From JAGLQA01 sp023135565 (GTDB lineage Bacteria; Acidobacteriota; Aminicenantia; UBA2199), in contig DAOWCY010000293.1 of NCBI GenBank assembly GCA_030639305.1, positions 1-7,084 on the forward strand: a DNA stretch of 7,084 nt, in the 5' to 3' direction. The notes beneath the pieces were generated by a model. That model was not told the origin of the DNA, did no database searches, and saw only the letters and a list, made by a program, of their open reading frames with translations. The position numbers and the translations under genes were made by a program. Of this stretch, positions 6,305 through 7,084 are shown piece after piece. Each line of letters opens with the position of its first letter. Position 1 is the first letter of the stretch.

Positions 6305-6375
6305 TTTTGCCTCCGGCGGCCCTGCCGGGGGCCAAACTTTTGAAAAAGTTTGATCAAAACTTTTGTTTAATTTCA
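6295..6375 (+). repeat. 81-bp palindromic MITE-like element, copy 2, with terminal inverted repeats
   Basis: TGAAATTA (6295-6302) and TAATTTCA (6368-6375) are perfect 8-bp terminal inverted repeats. Inside, GCCTCCGGC (6309-6317) pairs with GCCGGGGGC (6324-6332), and AAACTTTT (6334-6341) with AAAAGTTT (6344-6351). An inverted near-identical copy lies at 4631-4699. A relative sharing its right end sits in the STAND gene at 798-870. There is no coding capacity, so any movement would need a transposase in trans. Confidence -1.
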
Positions 6376-6498
6376 CTCGTTTCCGGGTGAGGCTCGCATC
6401 ATGATTGCCTGTTGTCAAATTTATAAATGCAGCATTTTAACATTCCAACGCACTGCCCCCGGTTTTTTCCCAGTTTTCTCGAAAAGATGAATAAATCG

Positions 6499-6527
6499 TA
6501 GACAAAAGAAGGGTAATGTTTTATAAT
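6499..6527 (+). promoter_or_regulatory. Promoter of the MNT gene, predicting a leaderless mRNA
   Basis: TAGACA (6499-6504, five of six matches to TTGACA) and a perfect TATAAT (6522-6527) are separated by 17 bp. Transcription is expected near 6534, one base before the ATG at 6535. The mRNA would therefore be leaderless or nearly so. Confidence -1.
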
Positions 6528-6534
6528 TAATAAG

Positions 6535-6864
6535 ATGACTGAAAAAGAACGTTTGCATAATATTAAAGCTAAGATTGCCGAAACCCTGAACGAAAATAAA
6601 GTGGGAAAATTTACGATCTATCTTTTCGGTTCAAGGGCTAAAGGCGTGGAGAGAACGGATTCGGATTACGATATTATGGTCGTCACGCAAAGGGATTTCA
6701 ACGGCAGGGAGAAATTTAGCCTGTTAAGGAAAATTAGGAAAAATATTAAATACTTAGGACTTGCCATAGACGTGGTCTTGAAAAGCGCTAAAGAGTATAA
6801 TACAGGTAGGGATAATTTCGGTACTTTTGTTTATTCGATTAGAAACGAGATCGCGGCAATATGA
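6535..6864 (+). CDS. MNT-type minimal nucleotidyltransferase (antitoxin of an MNT/HEPN pair)
   Basis: This 109-residue protein has the polymerase-beta-like signature GS-x10-DxD: GSRAKG (32-37) followed by DSDYD (42-46), with the catalytic pair Asp44/Asp46. The third acidic residue is probably Asp79 in LAIDVVL. The length is normal for stand-alone MNT proteins. In characterised MNT/HEPN modules the MNT enzyme transfers AMP groups to the HEPN RNase toxin and so neutralises it. The next gene starts with ATG at 6861, overlapping this stop by ATGA, the classical arrangement of translational coupling. No Shine-Dalgarno lies before the ATG, and an in-frame stop at 6514 excludes a much earlier start. 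The active site is intact although the partner appears broken, so the protein may now be orphaned. Confidence -1.
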   Translation: MTEKERLHNIKAKIAETLNENKVGKFTIYLFGSRAKGVERTDSDYDIMVVTQRDFNGREKFSLLRKIRKNIKYLGLAIDVVLKSAKEYNTGRDNFGTFVYSIRNEIAAI

Positions 6865-6971
6865 ACGAAATTGTACAAAAATGGATCGATAAGGCCCTGG
6901 AAGATTTACAGCTCGTTGAAAATGAATTGAACCTTGAATATCCTCTTTATAACCCATTTTCCGCAAGTTGA
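6861..6971 (+). pseudogene. Truncated HEPN-domain toxin gene
   Basis: ATG at 6861 overlaps the MNT stop codon. The 36 residues begin with VQKWIDKALEDLQLVENEL, which fits helix 1 of the HEPN family, and reach PLYNP. TGA follows at 6969. HEPN toxins are usually about 110-140 residues. The segment after LYN normally carries FHAQQAxEK and, later, the RNase motif R-x4-6-H; these are absent. Bases 6967-6975 read VEK in another frame, compatible with a small deletion that removed the HAQQA part and shifted the frame. It should be non-toxic unless a longer product is made by frameshifting. Confidence -1.
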
Positions 6972-7084
6972 AAAGGGTGTTTTTCCCGAATTAATTTAAT
7001 AGGCAAATTTGCATATCTAATGCGCTGATATCGGGTGTTATAGCATGGTAGCATAGACTGTATTTCTCCTAAATATTATAGATA
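6972..7084. other. AT-rich tail with no supported gene
   Basis: No recognisable HEPN coding continues in any frame. On the minus strand there are TATAAT (7080-7075) and AGGAG (7070-7066) before an ATG at 7054. The resulting 35-codon frame runs back through the HEPN remnant and resembles nothing I know. A leftward promoter is possible but unproven, because its -35 lies at or beyond the window edge. Confidence -1.

Noticed and set aside
6309..6351. Hairpins of the 81-bp element as the intrinsic terminator of the peptidase gene
   Set aside because: The T-run precedes the GC-rich hairpin instead of following it, and the second hairpin is A/T-rich. Termination cannot be supported.
6376..6498. Search for a small RNA or gene between the 81-bp element and the MNT promoter
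   Set aside because: No start site, hairpin with T-run or RNA gene signature was found.
6947..7054. 35-codon minus-strand frame with AGGAG and a TATAAT upstream
   Set aside because: The frame is short, overlaps the HEPN remnant, resembles no known protein, and its -35 lies at or beyond the window edge.

Overview
This 7.1-kb window looks like a stretch of a mid-GC bacterial chromosome, plausibly an anaerobe of the Firmicutes/Clostridia or a similar lineage. The evidence is indirect: AGGAG-type ribosome binding sites, clear TTGAAA-17-TATAAT promoters, a bacterial DRG-like TGS GTPase, and small GC-rich palindromic repeats in nearly every gap. I cannot name a genus. About 70% of the window is genic. 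The gaps are dominated by palindromic repeats, as in a plastic accessory region.

Left part (1-2858, minus strand): one very long open gene that runs off the left edge. It encodes a CHAT (caspase-like) protease, then a STAND-type P-loop NTPase, then kinesin-light-chain-like TPR repeats of 42 residues. The catalytic His and Cys of CHAT, and Walker A, Walker B and GxP of the NTPase, are all readable. This is the layout of a sensor (TPR), switch (NTPase) and effector (protease), and it is the best candidate here for a conflict or defence system. The last two visible TPR units are identical over 108 bp. A small palindromic repeat sits in frame inside the gene.

Middle (2859-4258): a 419-bp divergent intergenic region. 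It holds an inverted pair of palindromic repeats, flanked on each side by an outward-facing promoter. The promoters serve the STAND gene (leftward) and a TGS-domain GTPase (3278-4258, rightward).

Gap 4259-4850 has no intact gene. It contains 9-bp-period repeats, a possible start remnant of a lost gene, a third copy of the palindromic repeat and an inverted copy of a 67-81-bp element.

Right part (4851-7084): a complete M24-family aminopeptidase P-like metallopeptidase (4851-6239). It lies between two inverted copies of the 67-81-bp element. After it comes an MNT-type nucleotidyltransferase antitoxin (6535-6864) with a strong promoter that leaves almost no mRNA leader. Overlapping it by four bases is a HEPN partner that stops after 36 codons and is probably broken. 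The GTPase and peptidase look like housekeeping genes. The CHAT-STAND-TPR gene and the MNT/HEPN remnant look like accessory conflict-system genes.
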